A stretch of DNA of 33,398 nt from Chloroflexota bacterium (GTDB lineage: Bacteria; Chloroflexota; Anaerolineae; J036; Brachytrichaceae), in the NCBI GenBank assembly GCA_025354985.1, contig JANXLU010000051.1, positions 1 through 33,398 on the forward strand, read 5' to 3'. The notes under the pieces are model-generated. The model was not told the DNA's origin and ran no database searches. It saw only the letters and a list, made by a program, of their open reading frames with translations. The position numbers and the translations under genes were made by a program. Shown piece after piece: positions 33,398 to 33,398 of this stretch (position 1 is the first letter of the stretch; each line of letters opens with the position of its first letter).

Positions 33398-33398
33398 C
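32210..33398 (-). repeat. 891-bp higher-order repeat within the surface-protein gene
   Basis: The module at about 32210-32510 is nearly identical in DNA to the module at about 33100-33398: the segment GTCACCGTCACTCC begins at 32241 and again at 33132, an offset of 891 bp, or three 297-bp modules. Adjacent modules are less alike, so the expansion unit was three modules. Confidence 0.7.

Overview
The window looks like a moderately GC-rich chromosome fragment of a Chloroflexota bacterium, probably Anaerolineae or Chloroflexia. I infer this from the Thr/Pro-rich surface stalk at the left edge, the C-terminal beta-sandwich domain shared by both edge proteins, the SdrD-B-like surface protein, and the many ATPase-less carbohydrate ABC importers. 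No rRNA, tRNA, CRISPR array or intact insertion sequence was seen.

Layout. (1) 1-668: 3' end of a surface protein, then a hairpin and a 62-63 bp tandem repeat (729-930). (2) 938-28668: one large accessory locus for a plant-type branched sugar, most likely D-apiose. Its parts are: apnL-like D-apionate lactonase and GH51 arabinofuranosidase (minus strand); a FadR-type GntR regulator (plus); a GH140-type apiosidase (minus); an LplB/YtcP/LplA-type ABC importer followed by an extended-SDR gene (plus, 6585-11279); a tightly packed eight-gene catabolic operon (plus, 11305-18473: apsD-like dehydrogenase, SDR, FAH-family hydrolase, OiaC-like TIM barrel, ketopantoate-reductase-like enzyme, GHMP kinase, cyclase-family hydrolase, Zn-dehydrogenase); an eight-gene minus-strand operon (26945 to 18519: Tat-exported solute-binding lipoprotein, MalF and MalG permeases, clan-A glycosidase, second extended SDR, D-2-hydroxyacid dehydrogenase, class IV aminotransferase, M24 peptidase-like protein); and a divergent plus-strand pair (Asp/Glu racemase-superfamily enzyme and UlaG-like metallo-beta-lactamase). 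(3) 28807-29458: a ribbon-helix-helix antitoxin next to a decayed PIN toxin. (4) 29477-29648: two copies of a hairpin element. (5) 29682-30260: a small protein resembling a eukaryotic RGS domain. (6) 30461 to the right edge: a large multi-module SdrD-B-like surface protein whose C-terminal domain is homologous to that of the left-edge protein.

How it works together. All three glycosidases lack signal peptides, so apiose-containing oligosaccharides are probably imported by the two ABC systems (neither has its ATPase here) and trimmed in the cytoplasm. Free D-apiose would be oxidised to apionolactone (ApsD) and opened to D-apionate (ApnL). An OiaC-like 3-oxo-isoapionate decarboxylase is present. 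No gene I recognise as the usual D-apionate oxidoisomerase is in the window; a ketopantoate-reductase-like enzyme sits next to OiaC and is a chemically attractive substitute. FAH, SDR, GHMP kinase, cyclase and dehydrogenase genes in the same operon have no assigned role in the apiose pathways I know.

Regulation. Four copies of a 15-bp palindrome (RTAYNATNATNRTAY) lie in the promoter regions of apnL/gntR, GH140/permease, apsD and the divergent 26945/27062 pair. They overlap promoter-like hexamers, which makes the whole 4.3-28.7 kb stretch a plausible single regulon of the GntR protein.
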